A DNA stretch of 64,000 nt from Saccopteryx bilineata (GCF_036850765.1 NC_089495.1:25388875-25452874), one strand, 5' to 3'; positions 1-11,319 are shown, numbered from the stretch's first letter. A program made the numbers and translations. The notes: generated by a model not told the origin, from the sequence alone.

Positions 1-810
1 ATCTCTGCACTTATTTCTTCTTTGACCCATTCATTTTTTAAAAGTATGTTGTTTAGTTTCCACATTTTTGTGGGATTTTTTTCCTCTTTTTTGCAGTTGA
101 ATTCTAGTTTCAAGGCTTTATGATCAGAAAATATGCTTGGTACAACTTCAATTTTTCTGAATTTGCTGATATTGTTTTTGTGGCCCAACATATGGTCAAT
201 TCTTGAGAATGATCCATGTACACTGGAGAAAAATGTATACTCAGTCACTTTGGGATGAAATGTCCTGTAGATGTCTATCATATCCAGGTGCTCTAGTGTT
301 TTGTTTAAGGCCACTATGTCTTTGTTGATTCTCTGTTTGGATGACCGATCTAGAGCCGTCAGCGGTGTATTGAGGTCTCCAAGTATGATTGTATTTTTGT
401 CAGTTTTTGTTTTAAGATCAATAAGTAGCTGTCTTATATATTTTGGTGCTCCTTGGTTTGGTGCATATATATTAAGAATTGTTATGTCTTCTTGATTCAG
501 TGTCCCCTTAGCCATTATGAAATGGCCATTTTTGTCTCTAAGTACTTTTCCTGTCTTGTAGTCAGCATTATCTGATATGAGTATTGCTACACCTGCTTTT
601 TTTTTGGATGTTATTTGCTTGGAGTATTGTTTTCCAGCCTTTCACTTTGAATTTGTTTTCATCCTTGTTACATAGATGAGTTTCCTGTAGGCAGCATACA
701 GTTGGATTTTCTTTTTTAATCCATTCTGCTACTCTGTGCCTTTTTATTGGTGAGTTTAATCCGTTTACATTTAGTGTAATTATTGATACTTGTGAGTTCC
801 CTATTGCCAT
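1..810 (-). pseudogene. ORF2: L1 ORF2, N-terminal endonuclease part, frameshifted, partial
   Basis: ORF2p of L1 nicks target DNA and reverse-transcribes the L1 RNA. The start at 810-808 gives the usual N-terminus. N14 and E43 of the APE-type endonuclease are at the expected residue positions, with the LQETHL motif around E43. The frame breaks at a run of nine A's (minus strand, 597-605) where eight would keep the family reading frame, so translation stops at 568. I read the alternative frame from there to base 1 and found no further stop. It contains the GDLNTP motif (361-380), the RIDHM motif (189-203) and the SDH motif (120-128), so the endonuclease catalytic set is present. The reverse transcriptase lies outside the window. 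The extra A could be a real mutation or a homopolymer sequencing error. Confidence 0.93.
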
Positions 811-1040
811 TTTATATCTTGCTTTCTGTTAGTTTTGTGTCTTGTTTGATCCTTCTCTTTCGTTTTTCTATCTTTTGTTTTTATTTGGTTGTATTCCATA
901 CATCTTTCCTCTGTTGCTATCTTTTTTATCTCATGTGCTTCTGTGGTGGTTTTTTCAATGGTGGTTACCTTTGAGTAATGAAAAGGGTCCCTACCCTGTT
1001 CATTGTAGTGAACTATTTTGTGAGTACTTTTGCACTCCAT
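801..1040 (-). other. Small ORF in the L1 inter-ORF spacer, overlapping the ORF2 start
   Basis: A 79-codon open frame begins at 1040 and ends with TAG at 803-801, a few bases past the ORF2 ATG at 810-808, so stop and start overlap as in termination-reinitiation systems. It is lysine-rich and has no domain I recognise. The whole spacer between ORF1 and ORF2 is 326 bp, longer than the short spacer of human L1. It may be meaningless A-rich spacer, and no translation signal other than the overlap supports it. Confidence 0.3.
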
Positions 1041-1136
1041 CGTCCTTTGCTACTGTTAATCTCCGTCTTCTCCCCCTCTTTCTTTTTGTTGTTGTCACAG
1101 TTTAAATTTGGTTTTATTGTGTTCTTCTTGGAGCTT

Positions 1137-2135
1137 TTACTTGTGGCTCTGTTTTTTTTTTTTGTTCTTTGTATCTGATTGGAGAACAACCTTTAGTAAT
1201 TCCTGGAGTGGGGGTTTTCTGATGATAAATTCCCTCATCTTTTCTGTATCTGTGAATGTTTTTATTTCTCCTTCGTATTTGAAGGATAGCTTTGATGGGT
1301 ATAGTATTCGTGGCTGAAAGTTCCTCTCTTTCAGGAATTTAAATATTGGGGTCCACTCTCTTCTAGCTTGTAGAGTTTCTGCTGAGAAATCTGATGATAA
1401 TCTAATGGGCCTTCCTTTATATGTTGTATTCTTCTTTTCCCTGGCTGCCTTGAGAATTTTTTCTTTGCTGTTGGTTTGTGTCAATTTCATTATGATATGC
1501 CTTGGAGTAGGTTTGTTGGGGTTAAGAAAACTTGGAGTTCTGTTTGCTTCTTGAACTTGAGGCTTTAGTTCTTTCCACAGGCTTGGGAAGTTCTCATCAA
1601 TTATTTGTTTAAGTATGTTCTCCATTCCATTTTCTCTCTCTTCTCCCTCTGATATACCTATTATTCTTATGTTATTCTTTTTGATGGAGTCAGATAATTC
1701 TTGTAGGGCTATCTCATTTTTTTTAATTTTTGAGTCTCTTTCTTCTTCTCTCTGTTGTGCCTCAAGTTGCTTGTCTTCTATTTCACTAATCCTCTCTTCT
1801 ATCTGACCTGTTCTATTAGCTAAGCTTGTTACTTCGTTTTTCAGCTCGTGAATTGAGTTTTTCATCTCTGTTTGATTTGTTTTTATAGTTTCAATTTCCT
1901 TGGACATATATTCTTTGTGTTCATGGAGTTGTTTTCTGAGCTCCCTATATTGCCTTTCTGTGTTTTCTTGTATATCTCGGAGGATTTTTAGGATTTCTAT
2001 CTTGAATTCTCTGTCATTTAGCTCCAAGGTTTCCAATATATTAAATTTTTTCTCCATAGATTTTTCCTCATCTAGCTGTGTTACCTCTCTTTCTTTTGTA
2101 TCCATGATATTCGATTTTCTCTTCCTTAATGGCAT
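1137..2135 (-). CDS. ORF1: L1 ORF1p, RNA-binding protein, intact
   Basis: ORF1p coats L1 RNA as a trimer and acts as a nucleic-acid chaperone in the retrotransposition particle. The 332-residue frame is complete and close to the human protein's 338. Residues about 35-150 are charged, heptad-rich coiled coil. Residues about 154-250 form the RRM, seen from NNIRIIGISEGEE and PRHIIMKLTQ. Residues about 251-315 form the C-terminal domain, with AETLQARREW and the following ILYPSKLSF typical of the family. The last codons cross a run of twelve A's (1152-1163) that encodes four lysines just before the stop, so the extreme C-terminus depends on that run length. The start at 2135 gives the family-length protein. 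Confidence 0.95.
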   Translation of the reverse strand: MPLRKRKSNIMDTKEREVTQLDEEKSMEKKFNILETLELNDREFKIEILKILRDIQENTERQYRELRKQLHEHKEYMSKEIETIKTNQTEMKNSIHELKNEVTSLANRTGQIEERISEIEDKQLEAQQREEERDSKIKKNEIALQELSDSIKKNNIRIIGISEGEERENGMENILKQIIDENFPSLWKELKPQVQEANRTPSFLNPNKPTPRHIIMKLTQTNSKEKILKAAREKKNTTYKGRPIRLSSDFSAETLQARREWTPIFKFLKERNFQPRILYPSKLSFKYEGEIKTFTDTEKMREFIIRKPPLQELLKVVLQSDTKNKKKKQSHK

Positions 2136-2159
2136 CTGAGGGTGGTTTTGTTGATAGTA

Positions 2160-3120
2160 TTAATGAGATTTAATAAAGAATAAAAAGTTAAAAAAAATAA
2201 AAAAATAACAAATCGAAAAGAGTTGTTTTTTTTTAAAAAAAATTAATAATGAAATAAAGAAAAATAAAATAAAATAAAAATTTTTTAAAAAAGGAAATTA
2301 TTCCCCCCCTCTTTTTTTCCTCTCCTCTCCTCTCCCCTCTTTCTTGAGAAAATCTTGTGGTGGACTGTGAGTTATTACAAACAATGCCTGTGATGGAGGG
2401 CCTGAATTGGGGAAAAGTAATAAAGGGGCAAAAAAGAGAGAAAGAGAAAAAAAAAAAAAAAAAGGAAAAAAAAGAAAAAAGAAAAAAAAAAGAGCGTATG
2501 GACCCACAAAAAGCAAATAAGGAAAAAATTTGGGTCAAGAATAAAATGATTTGCTTTTAGGTGTTGGTTTTCTAAGAGTTATGATGAGAGGAATAAGAGG
2601 AAAATGGAAAAATGGGGGGACAAATTAAAAAAACACTATTGTATTTAGTGGAACAAGAACTAGATAATATGGAGAGCCAGGGATGGGAGCACTGCTAGTG
2701 AGTTAAAAAGGTGAAGTAAAAACCCCCCAAAATGCCACAAACATAGGTTTGAGTCCCAGATAAGATAATTTGTTTGTTATTGAGGTTTGAATGAGAGGAG
2801 ATGTAAAGGAGAAAGGAAGAAACTAATATAGAGGGAGAAAAGAAAGAGAGAAAGAGAAAAAAAGAGGGAACCACTAAAAGAAGAAAAAAGAAAGGAGAGA
2901 GAGAGAGAGAGTTAAGGGTTTTGGAGTGCAACCCTCATAGAGAGAAAGGAAGAGAAGAGAAATGATAATGGGAGATGTAACACTTATGGGTAGTGTAGTT
3001 CAGGGAGAGGAGAGAGTAAGACCGGTAGAGAGTTAATCGGCCAAATTGGAGGAGGAAAAAAAAGTCTCAAGAATGAACATAAGAGAAACAAACGAACAAA
3101 TATAATAAAATGGGATAGGT
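2160..3120. repeat. Polypurine/AT low-complexity tract in the L1 5' UTR
   Basis: The plus strand is first A/T-only (2160-2300), then a short C/T tract (2303-2345), then long A/G stretches (2400-2510 and 2810-3020) including GA dinucleotide runs near 2895-2912. The L1 sense strand is therefore pyrimidine-rich here. No gene is present. Confidence 0.8.
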
Positions 3121-3531
3121 TATAAAGTCTGCAGATTATTCTTGATTTTGAGAGGTTATCTTCTTGCTTTTTCTTTTCTCTCCCTCTTCCTGGTCGGTGA
3201 CTCTGTACCCCGGGTTCTGCCCCTTTGGCACGCTCAGGTAGAGGTTTGCAGTTGATAAGTCTCTATGGCAATGTCATGTATTGTGCTTTATTCTCGTTGG
3301 GAGTCGAGGCTCATTAGCATTTATAGGCTCCGACAGTGAGAGAGTCCGTGTTCCTGGAGCCTTTCTCCTAGTCTTTCCTTCCTCAATTAGTAGCCTGATA
3401 GTCCAGGTATGGGGTTGCTGCTGCCTCTGCCTGGATAGTAAGAGGCTCAAATTGCTGGCAACTCCCCACTCTATTTCCACTCAGCACAGGGCTCTGGGTA
3501 AGGCTCAGTCAGTCAGAGCTGCTAGCATAAT

Positions 3532-4140
3532 CAGGCGGGCTTTCCGCCCACTCGAAGACCTCTGGCTCTGCCACTCTATCCGGTAACACAAGCGGGCGCC
3601 CACTTCCGGGGCGCTTGGAGGAAACTCTCACTCACTGTCTGCAACCAGGATATCCGGCCAGCAGTCTCACGCTCTGAGTGAAACCCCCAACCGCAGGGAA
3701 AAGTTGCAGCGTTGGAATTGAGTCTCGCTCCGTCCCCGTGTGCGGCTTTTGCAAGGCGCTGGGGCGGCCCGAGATTCCGCTTTGGCCCACACAAAGGCCC
3801 CTGACTCTGCCCCTCTGTGCAATAACACGGGCGCGCACTGCCGAGGCACTCGGAGGAATCGCTCACTCCTTATCTGCGCGCGCAAACCAGGATATGAGGC
3901 CGGCCGCGGTTCCCTCTGAGTGAAACAGCCTCCAGCACGGAAAATCTCCACCGTTGGGATTAGTTCTCACTCCCTCCCGTGCGTGGCTTTCCCAGGGCGC
4001 TGGGGCTGCCCAGAGACTCTGCCCTCAGCCCACAGAAAGGCCTCTGACCCTGCCTCTCCGTGGGGCAACACAGGCACCCACTTCCGCGGCTTAGGAAGAA
4101 ATCTCTCTTCCACTAACTGCGCACCGACCAGGAGACCGGG
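3532..4140 (-). repeat. Tandem ~241-bp units in the L1 5' UTR
   Basis: Matching landmarks recur at a constant step. AACCAGGA-type sequence occurs at 3643, 3885 and 4126 (steps 242 and 241). AACACA/AACACG-type sequence occurs at 3584, 3823 and 4066 (steps 239 and 243). About two and a half divergent units are present, each CpG-rich. The arrangement recalls the monomer arrays of mouse L1 promoters, although sequence homology to those is not implied. Confidence 0.85.
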
Positions 4141-4420
4141 TAAAATGGCCGCTCCGCTTGTCTTTCTTTGTTTGGGTTTGCCGCGAGTGTTAGCTTGTAT
4201 TGCCCGGGTTGCCACAGGATCAGATTTTCCTCGGCTTGGATCTCTGAGCCACAGCCTGGTTCGGCCGTTTTTGCTGCAGCGGCCTGGATCTATTCACCCC
4301 CTTTGCCCGCCTCAGTTTCTATATTCACAGTTACCAGAAAAAGCCGCCCTGTTTAGGTTAGTGAGGAAGGTGGAGCATTTCTTACTCCCTATTTCCTTCG
4401 GGGTTTGGTTATATATTTAG
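3920..4420 (+). other. Antisense ORF in the L1 5' UTR, 166 codons
   Basis: This is the longest plus-strand ORF in the L1 5' UTR. It points outward across the L1 5' end, the geometry of primate ORF0, though no sequence relation can be claimed. An in-frame internal ATG at 4145-4147 has A at -3 and G at +4, a strong initiation context, and would give 92 codons. The protein is rich in P, L and R, with no domain recognised and a hydrophobic C-terminus. High GC makes chance ORFs of this length possible. Confidence 0.35.
4142..4151 (+). promoter_or_regulatory. YY1-like site, antisense orientation
   Basis: AAAATGGCCG on the plus strand resembles a YY1 site and also contains the strong-context ATG of the antisense ORF. 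It points opposite to the site at 4551-4560. Confidence 0.35.
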
Positions 4421-4550
4421 CCAATTTTTCACTCAATCATACCTTTGGGTGTATTGCGAAGAATCTGGAAGCTCCAAGTATAGGTTTTTCTGTTTCTGGT
4501 TGAAGATCTTGTTGAGTTTTGGGGGAGATTTATCGGTATCGCTTCCTACT

Positions 4551-4560
4551 CCGCCATTAC
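4551..4560 (-). promoter_or_regulatory. YY1-like site at the L1 5' end
   Basis: On the minus strand this reads GTAATGGCGG, close to the YY1 core (AANATGGCGG) that positions transcription starts in human L1. It sits within about 20 bases of the inferred L1 start. An ATF/CRE-like TGACGTC lies next to it at 4563-4569. Confidence 0.5.
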
Positions 4561-4570
4561 TCTGACGTCC

Positions 4571-7500
4571 ATAAATGAAATTTTGATATGGTGAGGACAC
4601 TTGCTAAAATAATTTTATCATGTGATTTTTTCAGATTTCATACACTCATTCATTGGATTCCATCGTGTCATGGATTTAAATCTGCCAAGTTCAACATTTC
4701 ACTCTAATTTATTAAAAATCTATCTTTTCTGGCTAAGAATAAGTACTTCTTAAACGTCTTCATTTTCATCACCAGCACTACCAGTGGTTTATTTCTCCCA
4801 GAAGAGTCGTTTTTCACAAATACACTAACGTTTTATCACTTAAGAACAGCTACTGCATGAAAGAGGACAGGGCTAAGGTGAGCCACGTGTGAGGAGAAGC
4901 CAGCCAGCTCTCTTGGTGCTGTTCTTACCGGCTCCCACAGGGCGGGCTCCCAGGGAACACAATTCAAATTCATGCCATCACAACACTGCAGATTACGCTG
5001 GGACATAAACCTCTAAGTGATTACAAAGGACACAAACTGTGATATTACATCCTTGAATGCCCAGGGTCTACTGAACTACAAATAAAGACCGCAATATTTA
5101 CCATCCACCATCAGGTTAGGGTCATTGTTTTTATAGAGCTCTAAAACATTTCACTCTGGGTCACCTCGATTAACTCACTTTAGCTAAAATATATTCCACA
5201 TAGTGTACCTTAGTGCCACCTATTAGAAAGAGAATGTAATATCTGAAATTTGGGAGAGACTGCATACTCTAATAATGTCAGATAAGTGCCTGCAGCAATG
5301 AATAATGTATGGGCCTCTTCAAAATAATATTCTATGGCAGATTATAGATATCAGACATTAAATAATTCATCGGCTTGGTGCCCTCACATCATAAGGGTTA
5401 TGAATGCCATTTAACACACAAGGAAGCACAGACACTAAGAGGTTAACTGGCCTTTTCAGGCCTCATGGGAAAACTACTAGTACACAGAGGATAACGGATA
5501 AAAATCCTTAGCTTTTAGCCCTTTTCTCTGCTACTCGGATGCTGTTTTCTATGATTAGAACATTTTCTTATTTTAGCTGGTTAAATACCCCTGACCTACT
5601 ATGAGATACTGAAATCTATTCATAAGCTCAAGCCTATAGCATGAACAACATCCAGACACACATACACAAAATAAGAAGGTAGAAAATCATTTAGGGCCAA
5701 TCTAAGCAATTTGGGATTATATGGAATTATATTACATGTGGAAAGAGAATCGTCCTTAGCCTTAGAAATCTTAACTAAGAACCCAAATACTGAAGTTGAT
5801 TCCCAAGCTCCAGTGTGTTTAAGACACATCTGGCTGGGAGTCTTCATTACTAAAAAAGTGATTATTCCATAAACCACATCCTAAGAGGCACTGCAGGATA
5901 GCACAGCCTCACGTTTCGGATTCAGGTGGACCTGGGTCAAGAATCTCCTCTTATATTGAGTTCCCTGAGAGCAGACCACGAATTGGATTTAAGTGCCAGT
6001 TCATTTGGGAGGCCATTCCAAAAGGAAGCCAATGAAGGCAACATAAGATATTAATAAGCAGCCCATCACTGTGAGCCATGAATTCTCAGGCCCACTGAGG
6101 ACCTCTGGGTGACACGCCTGTCTCAAAGCTGCCCCACCAATAAGCAAGAACACTTACATATGTATTTACTAATTCCTTTGTGTCGTTTGTTGAAACTGCT
6201 CACAGAGCTCCTACCCCCAGTACCCCCAACAACCTCTGCCATGTGGGTTTAACACGTTCTGGTGGCCAAAAATAGCTCTCAGGCACTTGCAATGGCACAG
6301 GAGAAAGACAGGAAGTAATACCAGATGAAAACATGGCAGGAAAAAAGAGACCTGAACTGACACAGGTAAAGAAAATAGACATCCGGAGCTTCAAAAATAA
6401 GAGTGAACTTTCAGAGGAAAAGCCCCAAGCAGGAAACTGTGTAATGCTTACATGGAGGAATTAATAGGTATAAACTAGGAATGATAAAAGGTTACAATAA
6501 AAGGTTACTAGAGAAAATAAAACTTACAAACCTAACATTATAAGACTACTAATTTTTTTTTGGGGGGGGGGATGTTAAATACTGACAATTTATTTCAGTG
6601 CAAAACCCTAATATTACCATTTACCCAGTTTTCTTGAACTGAGAGAGCCCTGCCTTAAAAACAGATGATAGCTAAAGCATCTGGCTATCAGATACCTCAT
6701 TGCCTCATCTATACTTGTTATATTAACCCCAACAGACTAAAGATCAAAAGATGGCAAGTGGGCCAACCAATGGGGAAAGTTATCCAGAGTAGTACCGTGA
6801 GGTTGATGAAGGCGCCATGATTTCTGCTTTGGAACCAACTGAACCAGCCTGGGCCATGAAGCCCAGTGGTTCTTTGGGTGTTCATCTTTTCCACCTAAAT
6901 TGGGTTTACACCCTTCTCCCACCCTTTTTCTTATCTGAGGGGGAAACACCCACTGATAGCCTTATACTCTTAATCATTATCATTTACTTCTATTTCTTTT
7001 TCACTGCTCATAGCATGACCAACTAGCTACATAATTTGCACAGTCCAATACAAAATAAAAACATTAATCTTCTTGTTCAAAAAGCAGGAGAGAAAATTGT
7101 TATTCAAGGTGCTAAGTTCCCCCCCCCCTTTTTTTCTTGGTGTACCATAAAGTTTTTGACTTGCTCTTAATGTAGTTTTAAGTGAAAAATAATAAAACTT
7201 TTGAATTATTAACATGAATGTGATCATTGATTTTTATTTTACACAAAACAAATTTAAAATGGAATTAGAAGAGCATTTAACGTATATGGGGAATGCACAA
7301 ATTTACACAATTTGTGTTTCACGGCTTACACACACATATGTACTTTATTCATACCAGGACAGTGACAATGCTGCACAATTAACTCAGTTTTTAAATTTTA
7401 CTTCTTGACACACACAGTCTCTACATTTGGTTTACTGATGACAAAGGAAAAGGAAGCTGGGCTGTCCTGCCATTCCTTTTATGTCATCACTGTCATGCAG

Positions 7501-10500
7501 GTCATTGGCTGATACAGGAAGAAACACAAATAGGAATGGATGTAATAGGTTTCCTTGGTTATCAGTGTTTCTTAGATGGTACTGTCTCCCTTCTTAGTTC
7601 AAAGCAAGTTTCAGTTCTAATGAAATGTGGTTCTAGGGGCTGTCCTCACCCTTGCTTATTCAGTCATGGGCATGAGAAGCTTACCTTGCACTCACTTTTA
7701 GTAGCTGTGGAATCCCAGGTATTGTGGGTTCCCCAGGATTGTGTGCTCATGTTGAACACTGTATACAAAGAGGGGGACAAACATTGAGGGAGTGTATATC
7801 TCTTCTTCTCATGCTCATACTTCATTGCACATCAAACTTCAATTATAAAACCCATTTCTAAGATAAAATTATTAAACATTTCAAGAAGGTTATAACAGAG
7901 CCTTCGACCAAGCACAGGGACCTTCAGAACAAGGGGCCCTGTGAGACTACAGAAGTTGATGCCATGATGTCCCTGACCACAACCTTACACAGTATAGTTG
8001 TCAAGGGTGGTTATGGAACCAAGTATCATGAGAGGTCATACAGAAGTTTCCATAAAGTTTTATTCAGTGTGTTCCTAAAAACCACTGTGTTGCTAAAGGA
8101 ACATCTTTTAGCAAATAAAAAATTCTTCGGGTATTTTTATGTGGCTTTTTTAAAGTAATTGCTCTGATTTAAATTAGTTAATTTTGTTTAGAGATATTTT
8201 GTTGCTAGGAGTTTTACCAAACTTTTGGGTTACAGCGGGACAAGAATTATACTTGAGCTGACTCCCAGTTCTAAAGATTGTGGACTCAATCCCAGAGGTC
8301 AAGATCAAGGGCTGGACACTAGCTTCTTAAAACTATTAGAATTGAGAAAGTGAACTCAGCATTGAAGAAAGAAACATTAGAGTTCATTGATTTATAGTAC
8401 CTAATTTTCTACTACTTTGAGCTCTCATAAGGGGAATGCATTAGAATTTAGGATGGGAGGAAATCCATAGCATATTAAAGTTGATGTTTTTAAACTGCTG
8501 GTTAAATATGAAGAAGATAATGTCTGGATAAAGGAAAGATTAAACAATCTAGATCTACTTAAGGGAATCTGGCCATAGAATCATGAATGCAGGCAGAATA
8601 GAAGCTAATCACAAACTTGGGTGTTTTGCAAATGACCTTAGATCTACTGCTAGTTCCATGACTCTATGAGAGCCATACTATCTTGTATTTCACTAAGGTT
8701 TGTCACAGCCATAATCTCTCAAGTTATTTAGCCGCTCTCAGTCATTTGGCCTGGGAATATTACAAAAGAGACCATAATACTCCCAACATCTCTGGAAGAT
8801 AATAGAAAACTATCACTCAACTATATGAAGGGGGAGACTAAAATTCAAGTAGATAAGAATGATTACAAAGAAGACACAGATTTGGGCAATGAAAAAGCCC
8901 AATGTAAGTCCTGGTCTTCCTGCCCTTCAAACCCATGTTCTTCATTCAAATGTATTTTGGTCTGTATTGTAGATTATTTTATCTCTGGTCTTAAATGGAT
9001 TTTTCCAAGGTCTGGGGAGTTTATGCGTGCTGTCACACATGTTTTAGCAATGCTGGTGTTAAGTTTTACATGGGTTTTATTATATTCCTTTAGTAATCTT
9101 AAAAGTAGGACAAGAATTATTAAAAGGGAAAAAGAGATTATTATCTCAGTTTAAGAGTTCCAACAGAATGGGAAAAACTTGGAAAGTGTAAAGAGTTCTA
9201 TATTCCTACTAAGTGTGACTCAAAAGCCACCCTTGTTCTACACTGTCTCTATCTATAATATGATTCTCCTGGTATTTCTTTTTTTTCAGGCTTGCACAGC
9301 AGCTAATCCTTATAAAGAAAAACCACACATGAAATTTAAATTCCAACACTTTTGCTAAAATCCCTATAGGAAAACATCTTTTCCTGCCCCCATGACTATA
9401 TTAAATTGACTATTAATATATGAAATAGAGTCAAAAGTATCCCTTCAATATTCACCTCGGGATAAAATCTAAGCATTAACTAAGAAATGTATAGGAAATC
9501 AGGTGTGATCAGACGTAGATTATCTGGAATATACTTTTGTGGTCTCTGCAAGTAACTCTTCATGGATAGGAACATATTATTAGTGGGGATAAACCCCTGA
9601 CAACACACATATCTAATATAGCTAGCTAATTCTAGTCGAGATCATGATATGTACAATGTGTACATCGCTACTTGTAAAATCTTTCAAAGAAACACCGTGA
9701 AGAAGGTCAATTTTTTTATTTTATGCAAAAAGGGGTCAGATATTAGAAGGCTTCCCAAGTTTCTCCCTCAAGTAAAAGTAAAAGAACAAATATACCAGTG
9801 GAAAGTATTTGCGTGTGTCTGTGTATACAGCGGAGGGATTCAAATAACTTAACAACCGGTTCTCTGCCCTAATGACTATTTTAAGTATTAAAAAACGATA
9901 TGCTGAAAGGTAGTTTATTATTTCATGCATTTAATACTTAAATAAGAACAATAAAAGAGAAACACAAAACTAGAGTATGTTTTATGAGTTTTAAAATATT
10001 AATAAAAAATATTAAATAATACCTGACCCCTTAAAAAACCCCAATAAAACTGTTATTTGAGATATTTTCAATGACAGCTTATCGCCCCCTCATTGTTTGG
10101 CAGTTTTTCTCTTTACGTTATATTTTTGTTTATTGAAGTAACAAATGTGAGGGAATTAAAATGTAGTATTTCATCAAATGTATAATGACTTTCATAAAAT
10201 GAGTAAATAAATATTACAAGCATAGTTCCATCAAATTTTTTTCACCTAGGGATGGGATGAACATTACTACAGGTGCTTAGAATACGCTGTTGCGCAGATG
10301 AACATTAAAAAAGAGTAAGGAATGTAAGTTTGTGATTTCCATGTTGGGTGGCTGCCCAGGCACCCACCTTAGAGAGAACCTGGATTACAAGTGCCATGTT
10401 CACAACCGGTTTGTGTTCTGCCAAACCTGTGCAAACCAGCTGAATCCCATCACCGTGTGTATAAGAGAGAGAGAGACATAGAGAGAAGGCAATATTTAGT

Positions 10501-10544
10501 GTAAAAATTGGAGAAGGAAATTTGGAAAGCAAATTTGGTATAAA
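4571..10544. other. Repeat-poor non-coding DNA
   Basis: I found no exon, RNA gene or young repeat in this 6-kb stretch. A weak MIR-like phrase lies near 5390-5500. Two homopolymer junctions stand out, T9G10 at 6553-6571 and C10T7 at 7119-7135. ORFs are all short (109 codons or fewer) with no recognisable domain. Confidence 0.6.
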
Positions 10545-10782
10545 AGATGTAAATCCTACCAATGATATGCTTCATCTCACTAGAAATCAGAGAAATGGGC
10601 ACGCAAACCCATAACAAGATACCGCTAGATTAGCAAAACTTTTAAAAGGTTGACAATAGCAGGTGTTAGTGAGGGCGTCAAACAATAGGAACTCTAATAC
10701 ATCGCTCAGCTGAGTATGTACTAGCAGAACCACTTTCAAGAACCATTTTACAATACCTGGTAAAGTTGAAAGAATACAGAAT

Positions 10783-11137
10783 ACATTTTTTTTTCTTTTT
10801 TTTTTTTTTTTTTTTACAGAGACAGAGAGAGAGTCAGAGGGATAGACAGGGACAGACAGACAGGAACGGAGAGATGAGAAGCATCAATCATTAGTTTTTT
10901 GTTGCGCGTTGAGACTTCTTAATTGTTCATTGATTGCTTTTCTCATATATGCCTTGACTGCGGGCCTTCAGACTGAATAACCCCTTGCTGGAGCCAGCGA
11001 CCCTGGGTCCAAGCTGGTGAGCTTTTTGCTCAAGCCAGATGAGCCCGCGCTCAAGCTGGCGACCTCGGGGTCTCGAACCTGGGTCCTTCCACATCCTGGT
11101 CCAATGCTCTATCCACTGCGCCACCACCTGGTCAGGC
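10783..11137 (-). mobile_element. Type B tRNA-derived SINE, minus strand
   Basis: Read on the minus strand it begins GCCTGACCAGG, has a Pol III A box (GTGGCGCAGTGGATAGAGC) and B box (GGTTCGAGACC), a body with repeated CAGCTTGAG-like phrases, CTGTCTGTCCCTGTC near the end and an A-rich tail (T-run at 10785-10815). TACATTTTT flanks both sides as a probable target duplication. This family resembles the Rhin-1-type SINEs of horseshoe bats. Confidence 0.9.
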
Positions 11138-11319
11138 GAAAGTATACATTTTTAAGCAAAATAAAAACCACCCACATATCTCTCTGCAGAAAAATAAAAA
11201 AAATAAATTAAATGCTGATTATAAGTGAAACTGACTGAAGCTGTATTTATTAATATGGATGAATCTTATATCGGTGTGAAAGAAGTAAATTACAGAAAAA
11301 GATGTACAAATTGTCTTTT

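Larger units (their letters stand above)
1..4570 (-). mobile_element. Young LINE-1 (L1), 5' part, minus strand
   Basis: A non-LTR retrotransposon read right to left: 5' UTR (about 4570-2136), ORF1 (2135-1137), a 326-bp spacer, then ORF2 from 810 running off the window edge. The 5' end is placed near 4560-4570 because the minus strand there begins with a segment containing AATGGCGGAGTAGG, which resembles L1 starts, and plain AT-rich DNA follows. The 3' end and the second target-site duplication lie outside the window, so the left border cannot be checked. An intact ORF1 and a single visible ORF2 lesion indicate a recent insertion. All longer ORFs in this interval belong to the element. Confidence 0.95.
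2136..4570 (-). promoter_or_regulatory. L1 5' UTR and internal promoter
   Basis: A 2.4-kb 5' UTR with two different halves. The half nearest the L1 start (about 3180-4570) is rich in CpG and carries tandem units. The half nearest ORF1 (about 2160-3120) is low-complexity, A/T-rich then strongly purine-rich on the plus strand. L1 5' UTRs carry an internal RNA polymerase II promoter, often with antisense activity. Several short ORFs lie in the GC-rich half on both strands, and most are expected by chance in such sequence. Confidence 0.85.

Noticed and set aside
3576..4215. Several minus-strand ORFs of 68-96 codons upstream of L1 ORF1
   Set aside because: They repeat with the ~241-bp units in CpG-rich sequence, so they are best read as by-products of base composition.
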